Below are positions 1 to 11,275 of a stretch of DNA of 64,000 nt, one piece after another (position 1 is the first letter of the stretch; each line of letters begins with the position of its first letter). The notes beneath the pieces are model-generated. The model was not told the DNA's origin. It searched no databases and saw only the letters and a program-made list of their open reading frames with translations. This DNA comes from Lucifuga dentata (taxonomy: Eukaryota; Chordata; Actinopteri; Ophidiiformes; Bythitidae): assembly GCA_014773175.1 (NCBI GenBank), contig VXCM01002059.1, positions 34,747-98,746 on the forward strand, written 5' to 3'. Both the position numbers and the translations under genes were made by a program.

Positions 1-524
1 GAGAAGGCTCTGGGTGCAGTGCAGCTGTATTCCCCAAACCTGTCAGATTTATGCCCTGACTCACTGCAGTTATTACAGGCAGCTTATTGGGAAACTGCTA
101 CATTATGAGAAGTGTCTAACAAATCGCTTATGCTCCTGTAATTGGATTACAGCAGCAGCAAGCTCCCACTGGTGAGACTAGGCTGCACACACACACAAAC
201 ACACTCACCGAAATAGATTTTGTGCTGGCCGTATGTGTGTGTGTGTTTAAATTGCATATACATTGATTCCTGTTCAATGGATTACACTTACCTCATCAGT
301 CATCAGTCTATATTTGTCTCTGTGAAAATAAAAGAAAAAACAGGAGTAACTCCGCCNCCCCCCATCACATACAAACACAAACGCACGCCTATATACACAC
401 CCACACACACACACTGTCCTCATCAAAAAGATGATGAACCATGTTGCAATGATCATTGGACAGACCAGCACACGAAAACAGCATAAAAGTGAACAAATAT
501 GACAAATGAGGGTCTGAATATATA

Positions 525-792
525 AATAAAGTTACTTTGACCAAAAAAAATCCTAACAGACATGTTGTTTGCTGTGATGGATTATGTATCTCAAGCACTT
601 TTTAAAACTCTACAAGTTGATTTTAATAGCGTACTGAATTGAACTGAAAGTAGTGGTAATCTGGAAGGTAGGAAAAACAATTCTGAAATCCCCCGCTGAA
701 GTCGTGTATTTGGGAAATGGTTGTCAGTAACGTAATGTGTACGTATGTGGATAATGGGCTCAAATGTGCAAGATTGCTGGTATGATCCTTTA
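525..792 (-). mobile_element. Partial copy of TA-target palindromic MITE family (copy 1)
   Basis: The right end reads GGTATGATCCTTTA, the reverse complement of the family terminus TAAAGGACCATACC with one change. Internal words shared with the other copies include GTTTGCTGTGATGGATTAT, GCGTACTGAATTGAACTGAA and GGAAGGTAGGAAAAAC. The left end is decayed, so the start is approximate. Confidence 0.8.
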
Positions 793-1155
793 ACATATCA
801 TCGTGTAACCTGTCTTTTTAAATAAACTGGGAAGGTTTTCTTGTTTCTACATGCATGTGTGCATGTGCGTGTGTACGTGTGTGTGTGCACTAGGGGGTAG
901 AGTAAGCGTCTAATAGTTCTCTCGTAGAGCAGTTTGACCCTGGCAGCCCTCCTTTGTGAACATCGTTTTCTATGCAAATTGAGCAGTTTATTGTCCAAAA
1001 CATGTGACGCTTTTGTCTGGGCAGCTTTGACTGATCACAGCATGACAGCTTCAATGTGTGTGTGCCGAGTGTGTGAGTGCACGCTGACATTATTATTATT
1101 GGTGGGTGGACCCAGCAATTGGCTTCTCTCTCCCTGATGACCAGCTGAGTCTATC

Positions 1156-1163
1156 ATCTCTCT

Positions 1164-1204
<41 letters not shown>

Positions 1205-1229
1205 GCGCGCACACACACTTCATTCNTCT

Positions 1230-1270
<41 letters not shown>

Positions 1271-1290
1271 GCGCGCACACACACTTCATT
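1156..1290. repeat. (CT)n microsatellite with duplicated contig ends around a single N
   Basis: A (CT)n tract followed by CACACGCGCGCACACACAC appears twice, on either side of one N at 1226. The exact duplication around a lone N looks like two overlapping contig ends joined without merging, not a real tandem duplication. Confidence 0.85.
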
Positions 1291-1462
1291 CATCATCCTG
1301 ATGTTAACTGGTACAGGCTTAAATAAACTTCTATTACCACCTTTTAACACACACGACCTCGTGTGCACTCATAGCACTCAAGTAATGTGTGTGAATACTA
1401 CAGGAGCGAGCATGGCTGCATCCCAACAGCATAGTCTTTGTCAAATGTTCTGACTACCTTAA

Positions 1463-1468
<6 letters not shown>

Positions 1469-1510
<42 letters not shown>
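1469..1510. repeat. (AC)21 microsatellite
   Basis: Uninterrupted AC dinucleotide run. Confidence 0.97.
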
Positions 1511-1513
<3 letters not shown>

Positions 1514-3403
1514 GGCCAATTTCAGTGCTTGTTCACAGACACAGTCCTGGCAGAAATCTACCAAGTACACATCATAACCACCATAACCACAGCAATGTAT
1601 TTTATTACTGTTCAGACTTGTGTTGCTACTAATAATAATAATACACTCCTTCTCATTACCTTGGTTATATTGACGCTAATGACAAAGTTAGCAAAACTGT
1701 TGATTTTTTATGCTAGACCTCCAGTTTATCTTTTCATAAACTACTTTTTTTTATTTGCAAAACATGTAATGGCAGCATAAAACACACCAATGCAGAATAT
1801 CTGCATATAGATGCAAGTGTAAGACTAGATTTATTTTTTTGTGAATCTGAGTTTGTTTTATTTTTCTTTGAATTTATATACAAAAGGAATATATGCTATT
1901 TTAATGTTTGTGTTGCATTTATGAAGGGACTAGGTATTTGCCCATGAAGACGGTTGTTTGAGAGTGATGGGTTGGCGGAGTGATTTTTAGAGAGAGAGAG
2001 GGAGAGAGAGAGTAACGGGGGAAGCGGAACGGAAGATTGTGAGGTAGAAGTGACGGGCTGAGAAAAATAATAAAAAAATAACTAAAACAGGAGAAATCGT
2101 CCCTGTGCTGTACTTGACACACAACCCGAAGAGTAAGTGACTGAGAGGAATATCTCAGTATTACACAAGTATAAGAAACTTGCTAAGGTGCCATCCTGAT
2201 ATTAGCTAATTTCCTAAATAATTTGTTAATTTTCGTGACTTATAACTCCATCTCTCTAAATTCCATTATATTCTACAAATTCAGTGACCAATGGTAAATC
2301 TGCTGTGTGCTCCTTCCCCTTTCACAGCACACAACATGCAGATGTCATAAAATGATGCAAATTTATTTTTTATAACCGGGTTAATTGAAAAACACAAGAA
2401 ATGAGTGTTGCAGCTGTTTGATTGCTGCATGAGAAACAGAATTTTCTGAGTTTTTGCATTTCAAGGGCAGAGCAGAATTTAAGATATTATAAGATCACTC
2501 TCATACAAGTGTATCAGAGTTCTGTAACAGGTCATTTATTATAGGTAATACTGATGGGTTGTACTCTTTTGATTCTTGGGTCTGTGTGTGTGTGTGTGTG
2601 TGTCTGTCTATATGGACTGTGTGCTAACATTTGAACTCACTGTTCGGATCTAATCAGTGTTTCCATTTTAGAAACCAGCCTTCATTGAGACCCTGGAGGC
2701 TACATACATGCACGTGCACGCACACACACGCACACACACACACACTCTCTTTGTACAACCTATAGTATATTGAAGCCTGGAGGCCTTCCCCTCATGCCTG
2801 TGTGACATTTACAGCCAGAATAGGAAAAAAGAGCGGTGTGACCCTTTTGAGCTGTCAATGAAAGAATCAAGTGAAAAAGGGAAAAAAAAAAAAAAAAAAA
2901 AAGGAAAAAAAAAACAGCTCAAGGTGTAAGTCATTTATTGAGAAAATCCACTTAGACGTTACTGATGTCTCCCTCCTGTAGTGTCTACTTCATAGTGCTA
3001 CACGTACTGCAGTTCTACTTAGGCCAAATCAATCTGTCTGTCCATCCGTCTGTCCTACCTACCTACCTATCTGTCACATATCAGAGACAACACTTGACCT
3101 AATTTTAATAAAGATCCATATGGGTTCAATTAATTGGTAGAAATGGACCCTGGTGTCCACTGTGCATACATACTCATCTCTGTGTTGTCTTTGGTAAAAC
3201 ACACTGGGCTTTTTGTCTCACTAAAGCACGTCAGCATTCGTCGATTTTCTCTGCGATGGCTAAGTTAAGAATCTCTCTCTCTGTGAGGCGGATACAAATG
3301 GCTGCATGTTTTTGCACCATAAGCCTCCGTGTTGGAGGAATAATGAGATGCTATATCACTGCACTGAGAGGCTTGGGAGGCTCCTGATTAAGATATGTGT
3401 GGT

Positions 3404-3451
<48 letters not shown>

Positions 3452-3462
3452 ACACACACACA
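3404..3462. repeat. (CA)n microsatellite
   Basis: A CA run interrupted once by AGA, immediately before a complex non-repetitive block. Confidence 0.95.
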
Positions 3463-3807
3463 GGCTGTCTCTCGACATAACTAATGGGCATGTTTCACGG
3501 CCGTGACAGGGAGCGGCGTGTGTGTGTCTGTCGGAGTATTATGGCTGTTACGATAATAATGAGAACAAATGAGAGCCATCCATTTCCTGCCTGGATGCTG
3601 ATTGGTCCTGATGGCCAATATGGCGTCGGGTAATCAATCTTCGGGTCCCTCCCCTTAACGAACGCTCGGCGACCCACTGGGGGGGCATCAGCCGATGGCA
3701 CAGCAGCACTGCGGGTTAAAGATGCATAAAGTTTGGGGGAGGCAGTGGGATTTGGGGGGGGCTGGGTGGAACTAACACTAACTCGAACACTGCTTGTACT
3801 TACTGTA

Positions 3808-3809
3808 TG

Positions 3810-3840
<31 letters not shown>
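3808..3840. repeat. (TAC)n trinucleotide repeat
   Basis: About eleven perfect ACT/TAC units. Confidence 0.95.
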
Positions 3841-4254
3841 GTAGAAGCTATTCATTTTCAGATTTTTTTAGTTTAATTTGTAGTAATCTAATTTGTTGAT
3901 TTCTAATAGATATAGCTGAAGTTCTGTTTGTTTGCAGTATTTAATTAAGTAAGCTAATTAGGTATTTTGAAATCATTGGGCGTTACTTCAGGTGATGATG
4001 TACATACTATATATATATATATAGGCATGAAGGTATAGGACTCGAAGGTGACTGGGAGGGTTTTTGTATTTTTGGTTTTTTTTTTTAAACCAGAGGCAGG
4101 AGACGCCGTCGTTTATCTGTTTGCTATAAAAATGGAGAAATAAACTTTCACAGAAATGCAGCATTTGCCTGGACTTCTGTAACCTGCGTAAGAAAGATTT
4201 CTGGTTACCTCAGTAGCAGTTTGAGTTTAATTTTATTTAAATGACTGGCAAGGA

Positions 4255-4840
4255 CAAATCGCCACCACAACTACTACTACTACTGCTACTAGCACTTCAC
4301 TACATTTTTGCTATTATATTAATACTGCTGCTACTACTTCTAGTATCCAATATTACTGCTTTACCATTGTTGCCAAGACGATTACTACTAGTAGCACCAC
4401 TGTTGCTGCTTTAATACACATTACTCCAAGTATTACTACTCCTGTTAATATATTACATTATATGCCATTATACTATAGCGTAGTGTTGTGGTAATATGCC
4501 CAAAAAAAATACCACTACCACTATTCAACTACATTTACTACTGAAATTATAACTACTGTCATCACTTACACTGTTAAATAAATAGGCCGTATCTTGTCAT
4601 TTTTGTAATGTTAATTATTTCATAGTAGTAGATTTGTTTATAGAATATTTTAAGTTTTTTTCTGTTTACTTACTTTTAGGTTTACTGTGTATAATAATGT
4701 ACATCTTTATAATGTCATAGCTCACTTTTTAATTCATATTTCATCAAGCTAGGACAACTGCTGCTGCTATTCTCATAGTACTGCTACTACTAGTACTTCT
4801 ACAAGTGCTACTGCAATTGCTCCAACTATTTCCACTTGCT
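4255..4840. repeat. Degenerate CTA/CTG trinucleotide-rich zone
   Basis: Short runs of ACT, CTA, CTG and CAC triplets recur over about 600 bases, mixed with unrelated AT-rich DNA. This looks like one or more old trinucleotide arrays broken up by mutation. No open frame spans it. Confidence 0.55.
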
Positions 4841-5049
4841 CAAGTCTTATTTAGCAAAGTGATAGATGTGTGGATATTCTCCACAGCCTCATTCGTCTCC
4901 TGCCAGGCCAGTTGTCTTTATTAAGCTCTTCCATTTCACAGAGGACACACAGCCTCCCTGTCACCCAGGTCAATAACATGGCCACCAGGGGGCCTCCATG
5001 ATTCAACCTTATCACACTCACAGCTGCCACGCTTGTCACTTTACCTGGG

Positions 5050-5096
5050 TGTGTGTGTGTGTGTGTCTGTGTGCGTGTGTGTGTGTGTGTGTGTTT
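5050..5096. repeat. (GT)n microsatellite
   Basis: GT dinucleotide run with CT and GC interruptions, followed by a purine-rich stretch to about 5300. Confidence 0.9.
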
Positions 5097-6284
5097 GCAG
5101 GAGAGTGTGTACGATCACTGCGGGAGGAGAAGAAGACAACTAACTCAAGCAGTCCCTCCAGTGGAGAATCGGGCAGCACTGAGGGAGATAAATTGGGGAG
5201 AGAAAAAATAAATGGAGGGAGGAAGTTAAAAAGATTGAGGAAAAGGGATGAACTAAGGATGAATGAAAAGAGGATAAATAAATAAAAGAGTGAAGGTCTG
5301 GTATTTGTAATAAGAATGTGAAAGTATTCTAATAGTATGAAAATTGACATATCAAGACCAAAACCAAAAGAAGATATATCGGAATACATTTGTCTTAAAG
5401 TCAAAAAATGCTTGATAAGGAACAAAATTAGATGCAAATAAGCACTAAAAATTAGTTGAATTTAAGGAGCAAAGTATATACGTGTGTACTTTGAGTGCTC
5501 TTTCTTTATTCTCGTCCAGTGGAATTTTAAGTACAGTAATAATTACCAATAACAGAACAAATGTCATCAGGTGAATAAAGTTTTAAAACTCTTAGCTGGG
5601 TTTGATGCTACAATTAGCTCCTATTAGCGTAATGTGATCCACACAGATTTCAATGAAATTGAGAGTCTGCTGTTACTACTAATGATAGCTAAAGTCATAC
5701 GGGGTGGGGATTTGTATACATGAAAGGCAAGTTAGGTCAACACAAAACACACACATACATACTAGATTCTAAGTACTGTCAGACATCAGTTACAGTAGGA
5801 ATTTCTATTTTTATTGCAGATGCTTTCCACCCTGACAACCTTCACACTTTAAAGAAGAGGCTGGATAATGGCTGCATGAAAACATAAAATATTTAAACTT
5901 GCACAAAATATCACACTGCGACAATTCACAGCTTAACACATCATTTTGTCTCATATCATGTTTCGAGAATTTTCTGCAATCTGTGTCAGGAACTTGAAAA
6001 GAAGATTCCCCCCCTAGGGCCTCAGTATAGCACTGAGACTCATCTGTCTGCTACAGTCAACAGTATATTATGCAAAGTCCTAACCGATTTCTGCAATCAT
6101 TAATCCTGTTTGAGTCTTATGACCAGCAAAGCCACAAGATGAAAAGCTTAGTATTATTATTACATTATAAACTGGAACTGGTCATCATATGCAGACAGAT
6201 TTTCTCCATAAATGTAACAGCCACCATCAGCATCTAAACTGTCCTACAATAGCGCACGTGCAGGATGTGAACTTTTGAAGAAAC

Positions 6285-6530
6285 TTCTTTCTTGCTTCTG
6301 TTCCTCATCTCCTTTCCTCTCTCCTCTGTTCTTTTCTGTCCCTTTATTCTCTTCAGTTCTGCTTGGTCTTCTTCTTCTCCCCTCATTCTCTTCTGTTCTT
6401 TCCTGTCCTCTCTTATTGTTATCTCTTTCCACTCCTCTTTCCTTCCTCCTCCTCTTTTCTCCTTTTCTCTCCTGTTCCGCTGCCTTCCTCCTCCTCTCCT
6501 CTCCTCTCCTGCCCTCTCTCTGTTTTGTAA
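6285..6530. repeat. Long pyrimidine-rich tract upstream of slc2a15 exon 1
   Basis: About 245 bases that are nearly all C and T on the + strand, with CTCCT, TTCCT and CTCTC motifs and only scattered purines. The open frames on both strands here are composition artefacts. It ends about 280 bases before the first coding exon of the transporter gene, so it may be in the promoter or the 5' UTR. Confidence 0.75.
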
Positions 6531-6810
6531 ATTCACTTAAGTTAATTGCTTCCAGCAGGCTTTTCTCTCAGGCCGTCACGCTGCTCTTCATCATGTGATG
6601 ATACTGTGTGGGTTTGTTATCGGGCGCTGCTGCTGGGTGGAGGAGAAGCCCGAGACCTCCTCCTCCTGAATTGGCCTGAAACCTCCTCCTTTAACCTGGA
6701 GAAAATTCTGTCTGACCACGCCTGCTGCTACAGCCATGAGAACCTCTGTGGCTTAAAGAAAGAAACCATACTTCTGCTTGGTCTTTGCAACTTGATGATA
6801 GATTTCCTAA
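6531..6810 (+). other. slc2a15a: Probable promoter / 5' UTR region of slc2a15
   Basis: Non-repetitive sequence between the pyrimidine tract and the start codon. An in-frame TAA directly precedes the ATG (TAAATGG), so the protein cannot start further upstream in this exon. No TATA box or transcription start can be assigned with confidence, and an additional non-coding exon upstream cannot be ruled out. Confidence 0.4.
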
Positions 6811-6855
6811 ATGGCTGAGGAGGTTTTAATTCCATCGTCAGGCAAAATCACATCG
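6811..6855 (+). CDS. slc2a15a: slc2a15 coding exon 1
   Basis: Fifteen codons, [15 protein letters not shown], the cytosolic N-terminus, ending at GTAAGT in phase 0. The start has G at +4 and an in-frame stop directly before it. Confidence 0.8.
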
Positions 6856-7936
6856 GTAAGTCCAGACTCGCTCTGTGAATCAGGTCAGATCCACAGTCAG
6901 GGCCTCAGATCACCAAACCTGCATTATTTCTGACACAAAGTCGCTGCAGCTAATAGCATTTACTACTAGATTTCAAACTTGTATTCGCGAACTTGGAACA
7001 AAGTGGATTATGATTTGGTCAGTGTGTTATTTAATGTAGGTCAGAAAACTATTTCTGGCATCTCTCAAATGGGACATCCTAGCTTTTTTGTCAGATATTT
7101 GCAATTCAATATAATGATAAACAATATCTACACGATCAAAGTCAGTTTAGGACATCATTCAGTCTGATGAAATGATTCCACGCTGGCTGATTAGCTCAGA
7201 CTGTGTGTTGTCATACATGCTGATCAGGGTTATAGTGTCAGAGCATTACAGTCATGTTAACATCTTACTACAGGTTTTAAAAATGGAGCTGCTCCATTAT
7301 TCTAGAAATTATTTCTTCAGTGAATCATTTATTATTTAAAATGTCAAAAGTAAATAGCTATTCAATTTACTGTGATGTGCAGCATTGGGAAGCAGGAAGT
7401 CATCACAATTGAGAAATTTGGAACCAAGAAAAGTTTAGCAATTTAAACTCATGATTGACTAAAACGAAAATGTGTTATTAGAATTTTTACTGAATATTTT
7501 TCTGTTGATCATTTAATCGATTGTTTCAGCGTCAGTTCTGATAATTAGGAACAGAATAGAATAGAATAGAATAGAATAGAATAGAATAGAATAGACAAGC
7601 CATAAAACTGTAATTATGGTGATCTATAATGACATTATCTCAAAAGTGAGGAACTTTAACAGTTCTAAGTAATCTTAATCATGACAGTTTATGTAGGAGA
7701 TATAAATATCACTCAGCACAGAGAAATCTAAAATCTTAACAGGAAGACCACAATCATTCAACAGGATATACTAAAATCTTAGCATGGAGGCTTTCAGCAC
7801 TCAACATTTATCCAGTAAGGATAAGTTTGTAATATTCTGGAGGTAAAGTATAGAGTCACTCAAAAAAACTGACTCTACTTTACTGGTAGAGTAAAAAAGT
7901 ACCAGAACCTCAAAATGTAGACTACTCAAGCGCAGT

Positions 7937-7983
<47 letters not shown>

Positions 7984-9080
7984 ACAGAGAGAGAGACTGG
8001 AAGAGAGAGATGAAGTAAATATGTGTACACGTGAGGTATCAAGGAAAATATCTTCACAGAGGTACAAACTCCTTTTCTAATCATCTCAGTATTTACTTGA
8101 CCGGCTTGCCCAGGTAAAGACCCACCCAGGTATCGCGGGATGACTTAGCCATAAAAAAAATACAACTGCGACATTGCTGACACACACACTGACACGCACA
8201 CACACAGCGAGAAGATGAACATGTATATTTCATTTCAATGCATATTAATCAACATCTAACTATAAAGGTTGTTTCTCTGTCTGTCTGTGGCACCATTATC
8301 TCTAGAACCAAGCACTGTATGAAGCTGAAATTCGGCAGGTTCATTGCTCAGGACGCAAGGACGTGCAGTGTCAGTATCGTCTGTCTGTCTTCATCTACCT
8401 GGGTGGCCCGCCCAGGTACAGTAGATGAAGACAGACCCAGGAACAGATCTGTTCCTGGGTCTGTTCAGATCTTGTTTAACAGATCTGTGATAGAATCTAT
8501 TCTCACTTTCTCAATAACATTGTGGTTCGATAACATCACAACCCAGGAAGCAAAACAGTTAGAGAGAATTGTGCGTACAGCCTCAAGTCTCATTGCCATC
8601 AAACTTCCTGCTCTCAAAGAAATTCACGAGTCATGTCTGAAAAAACTGGGCTTAAAAATCTTAAAAGACCCGTCGCATCCTGCTAACTCCTGTGACCTGT
8701 GGGAAACGCTGCATCTCTTTGCTAAGACCCTGGCTGACACTGTTCTTCACACTGCACGAAACACCAGAACATGTTCATCAATCTTTTGCATCAAAATCCC
8801 AAATCCACCATTCTTTCCTTTGGATCACCTCACTATCACAATCATTCACCATTGTTAGGCTTTTCCATCCCTGTTAATAAGGTCGTGTCTGACATTTTAA
8901 GGTCAAGCTGGACACGTTTTCGTCATCAGACAGACATGTTGATCACGCCGCAGGGAAAAAGTTTCTGTCTGCTGTTTCACCTTCCTCCACGCTGACTGGC
9001 AGGAAGCCATGCCCTTTGTTTTGGCTGCAGAGAGGAATGTGAACAATCCCAACAAGCCGTTTTAGGAGAGAAAATTAGCN

Positions 9081-9115
<35 letters not shown>

Positions 9116-11184
9116 TTTCTCTTAAAAATGTCTGCAAGCACAAGATTAAAACAAACTTGGCACTTGGAAAAAAACAACACTGTAAGTTCGTTGCCAGCAT
9201 AAAATATCTAACATAAATATCATAGAGACATCATTGATAAAAATATTAAATATCAGGTTTCTCTATAGCACATTGACTGTATTAAAGGGACAGTGAGTAG
9301 GACTTCTTTAAAAGTCAGAAGTTGTAATGAAGCCAGGCTACATCTCTGCAATGTCTACTGTCAAAGAAATTAAAGGGTCTCAGGACGTCTCTCGAATTGC
9401 AGATCACACTCTTTGTTTTCATGTACACAAGCCATACAGACATGGACGGTTCCATACAGCTTCAAAGTATCTCAGCCTCAGTTCCTATTATTATACTCAT
9501 AGCTGATCCAAACCCCTCATACGTCAGAGAAGTCTAGATTAGTAGTCTAGTTTACGCTAGGAGGCACTGTCAGATGTGGAACGACCTGTACCATCTCCAA
9601 GGACTGTTTTCACAGAAACACACATCTAGCATGTATCAGATTTTCTTGGGAGCCAGGTCATGAACACTATCCATGACACTGGCTCCCTTCTGGAAATAAC
9701 ATAGACACTGAAGAATAAACAAGTACAGGAATGTAAGAATATAAAAAGAGAAGGATTAACACACTTGAATATAAATGAACAGCTCTATATGAAATATAAT
9801 TTGGCGTAATATTAACGATAATATGCAGTACATTCATTTTAATTCTCACACTATATCTCTATAAATGTCCACGTCTACTCTACAGCTCCATTCTCTGAGT
9901 GGAGCAGGTACACCGCTCTGCAGCAGGAAGCCACGCCTCCTCCCTCCGTTTAGCCCCGTGCACTAAGCCGTCTGTTTTGCTACCATGGGTTGGAAGTGCA
10001 TGTGATTGGCTGCAATCCCAAACTTAACTGAAGGACACTGTTTGATCCAGATTTCAGATTGAATTCAGATTGCAACTTGTTGCCAACTCATATCAAACAT
10101 ATTTTGAGAGGAAGAGTTTCAAAGTGCACGTGATCTTCTTGGTTTGTGTGATTTAAGAGGATTTTAACTGTAGACAAACTGGACCAGCAGACTGGAATCA
10201 TAAGCAGATTAAAACTTTCTAGTTACTTCTACTTCTGAGAATTGTAACAAGGATCTGAACCTTCACTCATCCTTTGCAGCATATAGAGACCTACGTATTC
10301 CGCTTTCTCCCTAACCCATTACCTCCTCTCTCACCCTGTAGCACCTGACCAGCTCTCTGTTGGCAGTGGCATTCCTTACTTCCTTCGGGAGTTCTATGCT
10401 TTATGGCTACAATCTGGCTGTGGTCAACTCGCCTGCTGTGGTAGGTCACAACCACACACACACACACACAACCACACACGCTCAGGTTTGACAGAAATGG
10501 AATTTACAAAGTCAACAATAATGTAAATGTTTTCATCTAAACATTTTTTGCAAAAAATAATACAAAACTACAACGACATAAACTGCATGTCTAGCATGTA
10601 ACTGATTTTCTTAGAAGCTATGGCAGTGATCAATCTGCTGTCCGTCGGTCTGTTTTACACTCCGAACTGATGAAAGATCTCTCAGCCACTTGCCACAGTG
10701 GTGTAAAACTTGGCACAGTTCTCAGGATGATCCCTAATGATTAAAAGTTCTCCTTAACCAACAAATAGTTTCATCAGAAACTATTTGTCAAGAAAACTAA
10801 TGGCCAGATTTCTGTGAATTTTTCTGTGGGCATTCAAGGGTTTCCAAAGGATGAGTTGTAATGCTTTGGAAGCCCACCAGCCTTTCCTCTGGTGCCATCA
10901 TCAAGACATTATTTTCCTTTATACACATGAAATATCTAAATCAAATGGGCAGATGGCTGTGAGATTTAAAAGCCTTAACATTTTGGACACTCCATAAGTT
11001 TTCTTGGACTGTTTATTTTGACAATTATGACAAAAATGTCAGTTCACATAAACTATGGTATGCCATTTGTTTGAAGGGTAATTAATGATAACTTCCTCTG
11101 AGCAAAGAAAGTGAAGCTGCTGTAGAAAAAAAATGTGCTCAGGCTGTAACTCAATACAATATGTTTAAAAAGAAAACAGGGAGA

Positions 11185-11275
<91 letters not shown>

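Larger units (their letters stand above)
1..6284. other. Intergenic region upstream of the transporter gene
   Basis: I see no coding exon here. Open frames are short and mostly overlie microsatellites. The stretch holds (CT)n and (AC)n tracts near 1.16-1.51 kb, a MITE remnant ending at 792, a (CA)n block near 3.4 kb, a (TAC)n run near 3.81 kb and a degenerate CTA/CTG zone at 4.26-4.84 kb. The block at about 3480-3700 is complex and non-repetitive and could be regulatory, but nothing proves it. Confidence 0.6.
6856..10341 (+). other. slc2a15 intron 1
   Basis: Contains an (AATAG)n run, a (GT)n run, a decayed LINE reverse-transcriptase tail with stacked inverted repeats near 8.4 kb, and poly-A with an N at 9080. 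No extra exon is evident. Confidence 0.7.

Noticed and set aside
1156..1290. True tandem duplication of the CT/CA block
   Set aside because: The exact copy on each side of one N matches the pattern at seven other N positions, so an assembly join is the simpler cause.
6234..6598. Charged (minus strand) and Ser/Leu-rich (plus strand) frames at the pyrimidine tract
   Set aside because: Both follow from C/T-only composition; no domain is present.
8238..8858. 206-residue open frame on the + strand
   Set aside because: It is a chance fusion of a dispersed repeat, an inverted-repeat cluster and a decayed LINE tail, not a host gene.
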